Origin: Macrostomum hystrix | Lineage: Eukaryota; Platyhelminthes; Macrostomidae | Length of the DNA stretch: 64,000 bases | Assembly: GCA_950097015.1 (NCBI GenBank) | Contig: CATNEN010000034.1 | Location: 1 to 64,000, forward strand | Reading direction: 5' to 3' | Shown: positions 1 to 10,983 of the stretch, in pieces | Layout of the letters: each line of letters begins with the position of its first letter | Numbering within the stretch: position 1 is the stretch's first letter | Position numbers and translations under genes: made by a program | The notes under the pieces: generated by a model | Told to the model about the DNA's origin: nothing | Databases searched by the model: none | What the model saw: only the letters and a program-made list of their open reading frames with translations

Positions 1-480
1 GTGGTCTGAATTGGATCTAGTTTCCTGTTGTCTATGGTCTAAATTGGATATAGTTCCCTGTTGTCTGAAATGGGTAATGAGTATCGGGTTAAGGGTAATG
101 AGCATTGGATAGGGGAATGAGCAACGGAGAAGTATGAGCATCGAGAAGTGTTGAGCATTCGGAACGGGTAAGTGAGCAACGAAGAAGGGTTATGAGCATT
201 GGATTAGGGTAATGAGCAATCGAGAGGGTAATGGGCAACGAGAAGGGGTAATGAGCAACAGAGAAGTGCAATGAGCATTAGGGAAGGGTAATGAGCAACG
301 AAGAAGGGTTATGAGCATTGGAGAGGGTAATGAGCATCGGAGAGGGTAATGAGCATCGGAGAGGACCTAATGAGCATCCGAGAGGGTTATGAGCATCGGA
401 GAGGGTTATGACCATCGGAGAGGGTAATGAGCATCAGAGAGGGTTATGAGCATCAGAGAGGGTTATGAGCAGTTGGTACA
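1..480. repeat. Minisatellite, ~19-bp unit, in DDX27-like intron
   Basis: From about 60 to 480 an irregular tandem array repeats a unit of about 19 bp containing GGGTTATGAGCATCGGAGA, with many substitutions and some length variation. Bases 1-66 hold two copies of a different unit of about 33 bp. The array lies just beyond a splice donor of the DDX27-like gene (donor at 533, minus strand), so it is most likely intronic. The remaining exons of that gene would lie to the left of the window. The short minus-strand reading frame through the array is a product of the repeat and not a gene. Confidence 0.85.
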
Positions 481-533
481 AAGACTGGCAGGGACGTTAA
501 AGAACTAATGTGGAATACAGAAACGAATCTCAC

Positions 534-1753
534 CTGTCTGGTAGGTGAGCACAGGCGGACAATTTTCTTTAATCTGCTCAATGAAGAACTCGTCAATAAG
601 CTTGTCAGCTTCGTCTAGCACCAGGATTCAATGTTGCGCAGGTGAAAAACTTGGCGCATTGTGCGCGTGATCGATGAGTCGGCCTGGAGTGGCAACGACA
701 ATGTCCGGGCCCTTGAAAAAAAGGAAATTAAAACAAGAACATTTTGGTTCAAGCCGAAAATTACTAGTTTATTAAGACCAACAACAGCCTGTAGAAGTAC
801 ACTGACCTGCCTGAGCGCAGCCTCCTGGCCTCTCAGATCCAAAACCGCCGGCCGAGAGGCTCAGCGACACCCGCCTGCCGCAGTAGCGCAGCAGCTGCTC
901 AGCCACGCTGTGGATCTGCACCGCCAGCTCCCTGGTGGGGCTCAGCACCAGGACTCGGGTCACGGGCGGCCCGGCCGGCTTATAGAGCAGGCGCTCGATG
1001 ACAGGCAACGAAGGCGGCCGTCTTGCCGCTGCCGGTGCGGGCGCAGGCGCAAGATGTCGCGCCCGGCCAGGGCACGGGAATGCAGGCCGCCTGGATTGGC
1101 GTCGGGCGCGGCCAGGCGAGCTCGGCCAGGGGCTCGGTGCAGCGGCCGGGATAGGTTCAACGCCATGGAAGCTGGAGCACGGCCGGCAGGTCCGGCTTGT
1201 CGATCTCGTCGGCGAAGCCCGGCGTAGCGGACGCGCCGGCCCGTTTGCGAGCCTTCTTGGCCTTCAGCTTGGACTTCGTCGGCGTCGACCAAGTCAGATC
1301 GACGGCGACTGCAGCGGCAGGTTCCGTCAGGTCCTGATCCGCGTCCGGCTCGATTCTGCCGGCTTCCGAAGACTCCTGCAGTCGGCGCTGAATGAGAGCG
1401 TCGACGCTGGTCTTCTCGCCGTGGGCTCGCAGTCGAATAGGCTCGCCAGGCGGCTCTGGCTGGGGATACGGGTGGGGAGGCTTCGCTGCGGACGCCGCCG
1501 GCAGGTCGAATTTGAAGTCGGGATTCAGCGCGACTTCTTCGTCATCGTCGTCGTTATCAGCGTCGGTGTCTTGCTTATCAAGGCTTTCGTCTCGCATAGA
1601 GATATCGGCTGACTCCTGCTGCTGCTGCTGTTGCTGGCGCAGCTTCCTCTTGGCACCAGCTTTCTGCTGCTTCTTTTTCTTCTTCGCGTCACGCCGGCTG
1701 TCTAGCGGTGCCTGGCCGGCAGGCCGGGAAGGCTTTACTGGCTGCGGCTTCAT
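534..1753 (-). CDS. DDX27: DDX27-like DEAD-box RNA helicase, 5' part, with frame breaks
   Basis: This is the N-terminal part of a DEAD-box ATP-dependent RNA helicase related to DDX27/Drs1, a nucleolar factor in large-subunit ribosome assembly. The first exon runs from the ATG at 1753 to a donor at 807/806. The second runs 711-534 and ends at another donor (CAG|GTGAG), so the gene continues off the left edge. The order is: a Lys-rich and Gln-rich leader with an acidic DDDDEE patch, a Q-motif segment (LNLSRPL, PTPIQAACIP), Walker A (ARTGSGKT), motif Ia (PTRELAVQ), motif Ib (TPGRL) and motif II (VLDEAD). These motifs are in different frames. At least five one- or two-base indels are needed to join them, for example near 846, around 995-1110, and three in the second exon. 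Family knowledge supports the identity. Whether this is a pseudogene or local consensus error cannot be decided here. Confidence 0.8.
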
Positions 1754-2108
1754 GCTAGATGGAAATGCTGCTTGATGCGGATTGCGGCCGCGGGCTGCGG
1801 AACGGGTGGATTTTAAATGTTGCTACTGTTGATATATGTTAATGTAATTTCAACACCATATCTATTCACCTGTTTGGTTTTCTCTCGCTTCTTTCTTTGC
1901 TATTTCTTGTTGCTGTTTTTTCCAATGCCCCCCACCAATATCCTCAGTCGACAGGCAACGCTTGGTGTCTGCTATAGAGCAGGGGCAACACTAAAAGCCG
2001 TAGCAGCTATCCTTCAGGTAGGGTTCAGGCGTTACCAAAAGGTGGTAAAAAGGAATCGTGCAAAAATGTTTGACTGTTTGATCGTTAGATTGTTATGCCT
2101 TCCTAATT

Positions 2109-2296
2109 CTCGTTTTGATTGTCCCTTAACTCTATGGCCGAATAGCTGAGCTGCGCGCGGGAGACCCATCCGATAGCATGAGACCACAGACATTATCATT
2201 TTGATTGTCCTTAACTCTATGGCCGAATAGCTGAGCTGCGCGCGGGAGACCCATCCGATAGCATGAGACCACAGACATTATCGTTTTGAATGTCCA
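2109..2296. repeat. 85-bp tandem duplication
   Basis: Two nearly identical copies of an 85-bp unit lie head to tail: TTAACTCTATGGCCG starts at 2126 and again at 2211, with a partial third start near 2280. The unit contains GAGCTGCGCGCGGGAGACCC. It has no coding potential and no recognisable RNA fold by eye. It could be a fragment of a dispersed repeat. Confidence 0.7.
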
Positions 2297-3274
2297 AATT
2301 ATCATTTAGATTGACAATAGCGATACTATGCCAGTGACTGCACAGTTACTAGTACACTAGGAACAGCGTACCACCATTGACATCATAGATGACAAATCGG
2401 GCATAAGTGGGTCGATGGATGGTACCTTGGCTGTTGCGTCCAGAGGACAAGGCTCAAGTGCATCGAATGCTCAGTCAAAGAAGATATATACCATCGACTT
2501 GGGACTTAACGAGATGGATATTCCGATAGCCCAAAGCCCAATTAGCAGTCCAAGCAAGTTCCGTTCTGAACGCTCTGCAGCGATGTCTCTGTGCCCTGGG
2601 ATGCTGAAGGAGTTGTAATGGCTGATGTCTTGGAAGACCAGCGGACAACCAATGCAGAATGCAGTCTATTTTGAGTCCCTGCTGCGAAAAGAACTGTGGA
2701 AAGAACTGACTAGAAAGCGGCTTAGAAATAATCTTTGTCGGCGATTCCGATTCCACCATCACAACGCAACTGCACACTGCATATTCACATCGAGATGTCT
2801 AGATGCGTGAATTTTTTAGCTGTCAAGAAGGATGCTGCACCGGGGTGTCAGCCACCAGTGTCCAAATTTCTATTCATGTCGCTATTCAGGAGCGACGGCG
2901 CCACCGCATCGAGGAAGTGTCTAATTATGGATGGGGGCTATCACGAAAAATGTCTCTTTATTAGGATTTTTCTAAGAAAAGCTATTTATCATCATTTCTA
3001 TTCTACTGACCGTCGTACAGCTCACACGAGCATTGAACAGCATATTCAACTAGCAGATTTTAATTTGGCAAGGATAAAATAAGATCTTTGAGGCCACAGT
3101 TTTAGGGAAGAAAAATCAATGATTTATATACGAGTGTATTTAATTAAAATAATCTAGCAAAGCAAACTCATCCAGGGGTATTATTCGCAAAACAGACTAC
3201 TCACACAAGTAGATTAACATGAATGTATATAAGGAAATGCATGGCAAAAATGGAAAAATGCTGTTAAAGCTATA
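2297..3274. other. Intergenic, no gene seen
   Basis: The only open frames are short, without splice context or recognisable motifs. On the minus strand an AATAAA hexamer lies near 2960, about 315 nt past the stop of the methyltransferase gene, and could be its polyadenylation signal. I see nothing else. Confidence 0.4.
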
Positions 3275-4614
3275 TTAAAGAGGCCGCGATCGCAAAAGCA
3301 GCAGGGAGTGCTGCCGCGGATCCGCAAACTCCGGCAGCGGCTGAACATCCTCGCAGCGCCATTCCAGCCAATCAGAAGATGCCGCCGCCTTCACTCGATC
3401 GAAGAAGGCCACCTCGCCAGCCAATCCGCGCCGCTTGTAAACAAACGCGCAGACAAGGCCGGCGGCATACGATCGCGATTTCAAAAGCGGCAGCAGAATG
3501 ACATCAAACAGCGCCACCGAGGCGGCAACATCAAAGAACAAATCGGCGCCAATCACAAGCCAGCCAATCGCGGCCAAGAAGCAGCTCGTGATCTGGTCGG
3601 GCCCAGTCCAGGGCGGCAACTTCAATTGCGCTTAACTCCGGGATTGTGGCGGAGTTGGCGGCGAGTGAGTGGCGCAGATGCGGCAGAGCGTTGACGGCGT
3701 CGGTGGCGACCACGTTGGCACCGCGACAGGCGCAAACTAGCGAGGGCAGGGCCGCAGCCGGCGCCCAGCTCCAGGACGGGCCGGGTCTGCCGGATAGTGA
3801 ACGGAGCTCAGGCGGCAGGCAGTCGGCTGAGCGGTCAATTAGAGAGGCCTGTATTGTTCGCGAAGTGGGAAACGTAGGATTCTCTACTCTACTCTCACCT
3901 CATTCTTGCTAATTCATTTTCCCATATTCTTTCTTCACAGTTTTCTCTATATTCATTTTGCCTTCTTAACTATCACTTTTTCTTCTCTCCTCATCTCTTT
4001 CCGGTTTTCCCGTTTATCATCTCTTACAGTATCTATTCTCCGCTTCTTATCTCTCCCTATTCTCCGCTTCTTATCTCTCCCTATTCTCCGCTTCTTATCT
4101 CTCCTATTCTCCGCTTCTTATCTCTCCCTATTCTCCGCTTCTTATCTCTCCTATTCTCCGCTTCTTATCTCTCCCTATTCTCTGCTTCTTATCTCTCCCT
4201 ATTCTCCGCTTCTTATCTCTCCCTATTCTCCGCTTCTTATACTCTCCCTATTCTCCGCTTCTTATCTCTCCCTATTGTCCGCTTCTTATCTCTCCCTATT
4301 GTCCGCTTCTTATCTCTCCCTATTCTCCGCTTCTTATCTCTCCCTACTCTATCCTCCTAATCTCACTCTATTCTCCCCTTACTCATATCTCCTTATTCTC
4401 CCCTTCCCATCTCTCCCTACTCTCACCCCCAGCTCACCAGCAGGAAGCCGGCACTCCACAGCCGCAGTCCTGTGTTACCCTGGGCGGGTCCAATTGGGCC
4501 GCTAGTCAAGTCCTGCCGAACCGCCAGACGCCGGCCGGCCAAACAGAAGTTGCGCAGCGGACTGTCGCGCTCGTCGGCGTAGGGACTGTCGAAACGCCAG
4601 GGCACTAGCGACAT
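3275..4614 (-). CDS. METTL23/Methyltransf_16-like methyltransferase, frame-broken
   Basis: This is probably a SAM-dependent protein methyltransferase of the METTL21/METTL23/EEF1AKMT3 group. Exon 1 is 4614-4438 (ATG at 4614, donor CTGCTG|GTGAG). Exon 2 is 3848-3275 (acceptor ATACAG|GCC). Exon 1 carries the TGLRLWSAGFLL segment that precedes the SAM fold in this family. Exon 2 has motif I (VLELGAGCG), then VVATDAV, then a post-motif stretch with VIGADLFFD, matching the position of the D-V-F/V-F/Y motif of METTL23. Joined, it would give about 250 residues, in the family range. The SAM motif is in a different frame from its flanks, bracketed by two compensating indels near 3745-3800. A further shift lies near 3590-3620. 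The family call is firmer than the subfamily call. Confidence 0.65.
4035..4345. repeat. 24-bp minisatellite in METTL-like intron
   Basis: About 13 copies of a 24-bp pyrimidine-rich unit (core TATTCTCCGCTTCTTATC) fill the single intron of the methyltransferase gene. A few units lack two bases. On the transcribed strand of the gene the array is almost pure purine. The plus-strand open frame across it is a repeat artefact. Confidence 0.9.
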
Positions 4615-5269
4615 GGTAGGCGGTCAGGTAGATTGGGGAACGGCCTGTCCTGGCTGAAAGCTGTTTGGGTTTTTAATACATTTAATTTTATAGTAGTAAG
4701 CTTTTAAATATAATATAAAATGACTTTTTTTAAACTACGAATGTTCTTGTTCTAATACTGTAGAAGAAAAAATCATTTGGATTTGTAAGTGAAGATTTTA
4801 TAGAAGTAAAATAGTGAGATAAAAATAGCGAATGTATCTTTTTAATACCGGAAAAAAGACATTAACTAGTGACAGAAATAAAAAAATTCATAAAAACTTT
4901 AAGAAAAGTGCAAAGCTAGAAGAGTACCAAAATAGAAGATAAAAAACTATAGTTACAAGAAGTCTTAAAAAATAAAAAAGTCTACGAAAGCATTTAGCTC
5001 GTGTATAAGAGTAGCAAAAATCAAATCAACATTTTTATGTGAAAAAACGCGAAAATTTCCTATCTCGCTAGTGCATTTTGCGTTAAAATCTGCCTTTTAA
5101 AATTTTTCCAAGAAACAAGTGTCCCGTAATTCTTCTAATGGTCCTTGGTGCAGCAATCATCGCAGCATTATAGCGTTCTAGCATTAGGATGCGATTCAGA
5201 ACATAATTGTTTTCCCCGAACCACAGATCTAAGAAGCTAGGGATAAGTCATATGCGATTCAAGTTATGT
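4615..5269. other. AT-rich intergenic, no gene seen
   Basis: This is AT-rich DNA between the METTL-like gene and the first RING-gene remnant. I see no open frame of interest, no tandem repeat and no clear mobile element. It presumably includes the METTL-like promoter, but no motif stands out. Confidence 0.4.
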
Positions 5270-5342
5270 AGACATGAGCAGCTGCTCCACCGAGGGAACG
5301 TCCTCGTCTGAACCTGTGTCTTCTGAGGCGGCTGCCAATTTG
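5270..5342 (-). pseudogene. Truncated RING-gene 5' remnant
   Basis: About 70 bp match, with few differences, the first ~22 codons of the RING gene at 10984-12898 (bases 12837-12898). The frame reads an acidic leader ending VPSVEQLL and then stops soon after matching sequence is lost. The start codon is destroyed: ATTGGC replaces ATGGC. The adjacent DNA on its upstream side (5343 to about 6470) also matches the 5' flank of that gene, so this is the edge of a duplicated block that lost the gene body. Confidence 0.75.
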
Positions 5343-6470
5343 TCTGAAAAATTAAATTGTTCGAAAAGGCAGTCAGGAAAATGTATTCCACGAATTCGAA
5401 ACTTAAGAGCATTTAGCTTAGATAAACCAACTGATGATGGGTAAATTCCTTATGCCTTAAAAAACTGCAGAACTATTGAAAAAATACAATAATAGTAATA
5501 ATAATAATAATAATTGATTACATCTGCCCCAATTGGGCCAGATGTGCAGCCGACAGCACAGCCGCAGCTATTGCGCGGCGCATCTGAAGGTCGCGCACAG
5601 CTGTTAAGTCCATGGACTGGGGGGACGCCACACCTACCTACAATTACCCCAGCTGGGTGAACTGAAGCAATGCAGAGTTAAGTGCTTTGCTAAAGGACAC
5701 AAATTGTTCCAGTGGAGTCGGGAATCGAACCCCTCGGCCTTCAAGTCGTGAGTCGAACGCCCAAGTCTAACTACAAGGAACTACAAGGCTACAACCCCAT
5801 GATAGCAGAATAATAAGAGCTATATACCAATAGCAGTATAATTCTGCCATTTGAATGTATTATATCTTCGTAGATATAATATATTACTCAGCTATTGGCA
5901 GCAGTATAATTCTGCCATTTGTCCTACCATAAATACAGAAATGCGTGTACGAGTACAAATACCTACAAAAAACTACAATATTGCATATTGATAACGCTCG
6001 ATAAAATTATTATTCTTGCTGAAGAAAATAGTAATTAAAAACACAGAAAGGCGATTTAAACAAAAAAACAAAAAATTGACGTCCTCACTTTGCTATTATA
6101 TTTGAGCAGAAAAAGACAACAAGCTTAATGAAAAGGCCTGTGGTAGCCAAATAGATAGCTTAGCCATGAAAATCAAATGCTGAAGTATAAATTGCCAAGA
6201 GTAAACAATAAATCACATAGCCACTGCTGATAATTAAGAAGTAGCTGTAGCACCTAACAATGAAATGCCCTTTCTATTACATCACATTATCATACTTTTA
6301 AACAGAAAGAACGCAAAATTTATAGCTAGTCAAGCTAGAGATACTACGCTCGTAGCTAGATAGTAATAGCTAGAAATACAGATGCTAATCGAATGTTTCA
6401 GAAGTACAGGATAGCAGAAACATTCCCTGATAATTTACTTATAATTCATCAAACAAACCAAATGAGCTCC
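5343..6470. repeat. Duplicated RING-gene upstream block
   Basis: This block aligns in pieces with the upstream flank of the second RING gene (12899 to about 13560). Shared landmarks include the TGTCTGAAAA leader, the stretch at 6125-6330 against 13220-13440 (AGCCATGAAAATCAAATGC is in both), and the AGCAGTATAATTCTGCC region. A SINE interrupts it at about 5486-5797. A shorter related piece also lies upstream of the first RING gene at 8525-8640. It probably carries promoter DNA copied during local tandem duplication. Confidence 0.65.
5486..5797 (-). mobile_element. tRNA-derived SINE, minus orientation
   Basis: In the minus direction this reads a tRNA-like head with a pol III B box (GGTTCGATTCC near 5725), a body containing CACTTAACTCTGCATTGC and CTTCAGTTCACCCAGCTG, a GC-rich 3' domain, and an (ATT)n tail at about 5488-5512. 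It is homologous over its full length to the plus-strand copy at 14334-14648. It is older-looking, with a duplicated segment inside the A-box region and a shortened central part. It interrupts the duplicated RING-gene flank, so it inserted after or during that duplication. Confidence 0.85.
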
Positions 6471-6672
6471 AATGCTCAATCTGTCTTTCTTGCGACTATA
6501 AAAACATTGATAGCATCGTCATGCACAACTTAAAGAAAAATAGTATTGATCATCACTAGAATGGTCAGTAGAAAAACCTAGAAATTTAACAACTAATAAA
6601 AATATAGCCCAAGTCTTAACACACAGACACACGGTTGCAATCGACTCCGCCAAAACCGCAAAAATCAGAAAA

Positions 6673-8508
6673 TCACATTGCTGAAGCGTCGATGGAGACA
6701 AACTCGATCGACCTGCCCGAAGCGCTGATCAGAAGCAGCAAGTCGCGGTTCCCCATCCGCACTAAAGTCGACGCTCTCGAAACTGGACTCTTCAATTCGA
6801 GAGCCTGGAGCACCTGGCTGCTACTTCTTAATGCAACAATTCGCTTGCCCTCGACTAGAACTGCTCCGCCGTTCCCAGCACTGAACAGTGCCACACCTGG
6901 ATCCACGGCAGTCCGACGGCGCCGACCCAGCAGCTTAGTGAGCTGCGGCAGCTCGGAGACCAAGCGACTGTCGATGTCTACTCTGGACAGCGTGCCATCA
7001 CCTGGATCAACCAGAATGAAGTTCGGGCAGACTGAGAACACTGACGTGAATGAAGAGGCCGAGAGGGCAACACTGCGAATCTGCTGCAGATTTTTAGAAT
7101 CGTAAACAGAAACGTAGGAAACATCATAGAGCGAGTGATACACCATAATCTGATCCGACTGGTGGCTGTAGTTCCACAGTTTGGAGTTTTCAATTTCAAC
7201 TGATTTTAACGACTGGCCACACGCACTCGCAGTAAAAAGTCCATAATGAAGCGCAACAATGAAACCTAGCGAACATCCGAAAATAGCATGAAAGTTTTCT
7301 GCATTCCTAAAAGGGAAGGGAAAACAAATACGGACTACTGCACCAAAAAGTAGCTGGCATTCTGGAAAACTAAATAGCTGAAACTCGCGAGATGAGCGAT
7401 TCGACTGGAACTGCACAAATATAATGGACTTTGGAAGCTTTACACTCTCTTTGTCATGCTGAGTTGCGAAAACTCTTAATTTCGAATCCATCCACAGACT
7501 AACATCTGACAAGCAGACAGCGTGCACTGGGACTCCAGAAAACACAACAGGCTTAGCATCCATAACCAGCAAGGGGGTCTCAGGCGAAAGTGTTCGATTA
7601 AGAATAGGCTCTAAAATGTCGCACATCTTCTCAAAATCGTCTTGAAGAACCTCAACGCTGCACTCAGCAGCTGACTTCACCTCATCAGAGACTGTTGCGA
7701 GTGACGCATCCAGGTGCTCCAGCTGCCGCAGAGCTCTCCTCGTCTCCTCAACCAGCTGCACAGCACTGCGACCATTCTCAGACTCAGACGCGTCAGAATC
7801 AAAGCTCGACTGAAACTGCTCAAGCTTCGCTCGCACCGACTCGAAACTCTCAATGCAGCTCGAGCATCTCTCAATGTCAATCCGAACTGCCTTCGTTGCC
7901 AACGTCTCTGCGTCCTCAAGCAGCTCTCTCAGTCCATCAAACTTGGACTCCACCTCTTGCAGTGTGGCCTCAACACTCTGCTTTTTGTTTGCTGCCTCTG
8001 CAAGACCTGCTGCTAAACGGCTTGCTGGCGACAGTGCATCAGCGACTGGCTCTCTCAGTGAGGCGATCTCTGCGGACAGCTTGTCCTGCTCCAACTTGAG
8101 ATGCTGCTTGCACATGGCTTGGTTAGAGTAAACGGACACGTCCTTCCACGTATTCTGACATCCCTGGGATGAGCACAGCTGTAGTGACGGTTCAGCACCT
8201 TTATCTTTCACAGACTTGTTCGAGAGCTTGGATGCAATTTTTACGGTTCTTGCAAACTGCAGCTTGGTAGCATCGCGCTTCAACTTCAAGGACTCCGAGG
8301 GAAGCTGAAGTGACACCTGGCACACACGGCAACTCCCAGAGCACCAGTCGCTGGCATTTCTGAGTGAGTCTACACAGGTGAGACAGACAGAGTGAGAGCA
8401 AGGCAGCAGTCTAGGATCAGACACCATTTGCTGGCACACTGAGCAGGTGAGCAGCTCCTCCACGGATGGCACGGAATCGGCATCTTCTTCTGACAAAGCG
8501 GTTGCCAT
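6673..8508 (-). CDS. RING/coiled-coil (TRIM-like) protein A
   Basis: This single-exon frame of 611 codons starts at the ATG at 8508. A C3HC4 RING finger lies at residues 22-63 (C22, C25, C37, H39, C42, C45, C60, C63), so ubiquitin E3 ligase activity is likely. A second Cys/His cluster around residues 110-140 (CSSQGC, then MCKQH) resembles a B-box. It is followed by a Leu/Glu-rich coiled coil to about residue 300. The C-terminal ~300 residues are beta-rich with short hydrophobic repeats and could be a propeller-type substrate domain, but I recognise no named domain. RING, B-box and coiled coil together are the TRIM layout. The closest relative in the window is the copy at 10984-12898. Related upstream DNA at 8525-8640 suggests shared promoter sequence. 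Confidence 0.8.
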   Translation of the reverse strand: MATALSEEDADSVPSVEELLTCSVCQQMVSDPRLLPCSHSVCLTCVDSLRNASDWCSGSCRVCQVSLQLPSESLKLKRDATKLQFARTVKIASKLSNKSVKDKGAEPSLQLCSSQGCQNTWKDVSVYSNQAMCKQHLKLEQDKLSAEIASLREPVADALSPASRLAAGLAEAANKKQSVEATLQEVESKFDGLRELLEDAETLATKAVRIDIERCSSCIESFESVRAKLEQFQSSFDSDASESENGRSAVQLVEETRRALRQLEHLDASLATVSDEVKSAAECSVEVLQDDFEKMCDILEPILNRTLSPETPLLVMDAKPVVFSGVPVHAVCLSDVSLWMDSKLRVFATQHDKESVKLPKSIIFVQFQSNRSSREFQLFSFPECQLLFGAVVRICFPFPFRNAENFHAIFGCSLGFIVALHYGLFTASACGQSLKSVEIENSKLWNYSHQSDQIMVYHSLYDVSYVSVYDSKNLQQIRSVALSASSFTSVFSVCPNFILVDPGDGTLSRVDIDSRLVSELPQLTKLLGRRRRTAVDPGVALFSAGNGGAVLVEGKRIVALRSSSQVLQALELKSPVSRASTLVRMGNRDLLLLISASGRSIEFVSIDASAM

Positions 8509-8819
8509 GCAAGCCTGCTGAAATGTCGATTATTAAAAAAACTGCCCAGCAATTCGAAAAATACAAATAGCAGTATAACCCTACCATAAAACACCATGTA
8601 CGAGTACAAATACCTAACCATCTAACTGACTAACTATAGTGATGCTGTTGTGCAATTAATGAAAATGAAACACGAAAATACTAGCTAATTAGCTCCTATT
8701 GAAACTATTCAGCATTAATTTAGTAGAAGGATTGATACATACTTTGCAACTATCTTGGAAGAGAGTAGCAAAGAGAGAAAAAGTTTGAATCAGCTTCCGG
8801 CCAGAATGGAACACATGAG

Positions 8820-9239
8820 TGTAGGCGGCGCCAGCCGTCACGCGTGCGTGGGGTTGGCGGCGTTCTGCGTCTTTCTCTCTGCCACCTTTCTACCCCCCTT
8901 GGCACGCACGTTAACTGATGTACGGGGTGCGGCTTTAGCCGCCACCCCAGCACAACTCGGCTGTTATAAAATATACTGAATCGCATTGAAATCCTGCTTG
9001 CGACGCCACTGTAGGAACTGAGAAATGCGACTGTTTGTAGTCGATAGCCGAAAAGTCACAAGAGCGATTTCAATGCGATTCAGTATATTTTATAACAGCC
9101 GAGTTGTGCTGGGGTGGCGGCTAAAGCCGCACCCCGTACATCAGTTAACGTGCGTGCCAAGGGGGGTAGAAAGGTGGCAGAGAGAAAGACGCAGAACGCC
9201 GCCAACCCCACGCACGCGTGACGGCTGGCGCCGCCTACA
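8820..9239. mobile_element. Foldback element with perfect 174-bp inverted arms
   Basis: The left arm (8820-8993) and right arm (9066-9239) are exact reverse complements over 174 bp by direct reading, with a 72-bp spacer. The ends are TGTAGGCGGCGCC and its complement. The pentamer ATGAG lies immediately outside both ends (8815-8819 and 9240-9244), as a 5-bp target-site duplication. Each arm contains a smaller imperfect GC-rich hairpin (GGGGTGGCGGC, TAAA, GCCGCACCCC). No transposase is encoded, so this is a non-autonomous element. TG...CA termini and a short duplication are compatible with an integrase-type (Ginger-like) or other cut-and-paste DNA element. The superfamily is not settled. The open frames across the arms are chance. 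Confidence 0.85.
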
Positions 9240-9244
9240 ATGAG

Positions 9245-10983
9245 ATGTAGCCACTCACACCAAATGCGTTCTAGCGTAGTCTCTCCAACGCACCGCTTCC
9301 TATGTGTTGATTTGCTAAACGCAGGCTACCAATGACAGCTTAACAACACGCTATATATATATAACATACGAAAGTGCGAAGCAGTCAACCGTTTTCCCAC
9401 TACCTTAGCTTCTTCCAACTCCTAGCCTCGCTAGCAAATCAATCTAAAGTTATAATAGTCAACCAGACTACGGACTCAATCACATAGACAACAGGCCTTA
9501 GCCTTGAACTGCTGAATATTCGACGAATCTGATAAGTACCACGTTCCTGACTGCTTCTTACTTAGTATTCTGATTGCTAACCATCATTGTGCATTGCTTG
9601 AACAACACCAGTAATACTATTGGAAATATAACACCTAAGAGAAGGTTTAACACCGCTGGAAACTTGAGTTGAACTTGCCGCTCATTGACTCAACATAGGA
9701 TATACGTATTTAGAACAGAGAGTTAGAGAGCATCATAGAGAAGATAACAATAAAGTATATCACACAGATTTCAGTCAGCTCTGTGAATCGATGCTATGGA
9801 TAAGGCAGTCATGTTTAATGATCAGCTAATCCTATCAGTGGTATAATCACAATGTGGGCAGCTTTTTGATCCTGTTCTAGCAAGCATTCTAATTTTCGAT
9901 TAGCTTTCTAATTTGAATATTTGCTAGGATAGACATCTATCTAATTCTAGCCTACCAAATAAAAGCATTCAGAATTTTTAATAAAAGAACAAAAAAAATC
10001 GACACAACTGATTCAACCGGCAAAAACGTTTTGCGGTTACATTTGGATCGTATATCGGCCTATATCTGCAGCTAGGCACATGAGAATCAATGACAAAAAA
10101 ACTTGCAAGAATAAAAATATTAGGTTTGTAAAAATTTATTGGAATAAAAGGTTAGTGTTACTAAAGCGAAAGAGCAGCATAAACGTTTAAAGACTCTTGG
10201 ATAATCACATGGTGACAAAGTACTGTGTGGCACGATTAGCAAAAGTACTTCCTTTATAATCGAGTTTTTGCTAGAAAATACTCGATTCATAATAAGTGCT
10301 AGCAAGAGCATTGATAAAACAAAAAAAGCATTCAAGGATGGTGTCCTGTGCGCTTAAAAAGGCATGAAAGATAAAAGACTGACTTGTCAACTTTGCTTTT
10401 GTAGATAGCATCCTCTTTTTGGATTAAAAGGTTTAAGCTTTATTGACTCATCTAAACGACCTGTTAAAAAGCATAATTTTGTCCCGGGATTCCGTTAATT
10501 TCAATCAGATTAATAACACCAGAATCATTGACCACTAATTTTCTCTTGAGATAAGAAACAAGGACATAAGAAGTCTATAAAGCGGTAACAGTTTAGGGTT
10601 CTGTAAATTCTACCGGATTTGGTCTTCTGGCAGTGTACCTAGATTTTGAATCCAGCAGTGCGTGTACCAGAATCAATACAATGCTACTGAAAAGCAATGC
10701 AACAAGCTTACAATTAAAGTCCGGACTACTTTTTTTCATTTTACTGTGTCAAAAGTTTATGGTCATTTGATTGAGAAGCAGGAAAAATAAATTTAAAAAA
10801 TACGCTTGATATATATTTCACTAAAAAAACATGTTTCTTTTAGCCATGTACTTAAGCTTGATTAAAGAAGCAAAAATACAATAGTAAAAAAATCTAGAGC
10901 TGTACGAGCCTGAAAAAGACTGAAGAACAGTATTATCGAAAAGAAGTCCTATCGAACTACATCGCAGTAATATGCTTATACTC
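9245..10983. other. Intergenic, AT-rich, no gene seen
   Basis: This is AT-rich DNA between the two RING genes. There is a short (TA)n at about 9353-9364. No coding segment or tandem array is visible, and I could not find a third RING copy here by eye. It must contain the promoter of nothing obvious and the 3' UTR of the RING B gene. An AATAAA on the minus strand near 10440 is a possible but distant polyadenylation signal. Confidence 0.4.

Noticed and set aside
661-1775. Plus-strand frames of 127-204 codons over the DDX27-like gene
   Set aside because: Antisense shadows in GC-rich coding DNA; the minus strand holds the helicase motifs and splice sites.
8750-9243. Mirror-image frames of 72-78 codons
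   Set aside because: Identical in both directions only because they lie in the perfect inverted arms of the foldback element.
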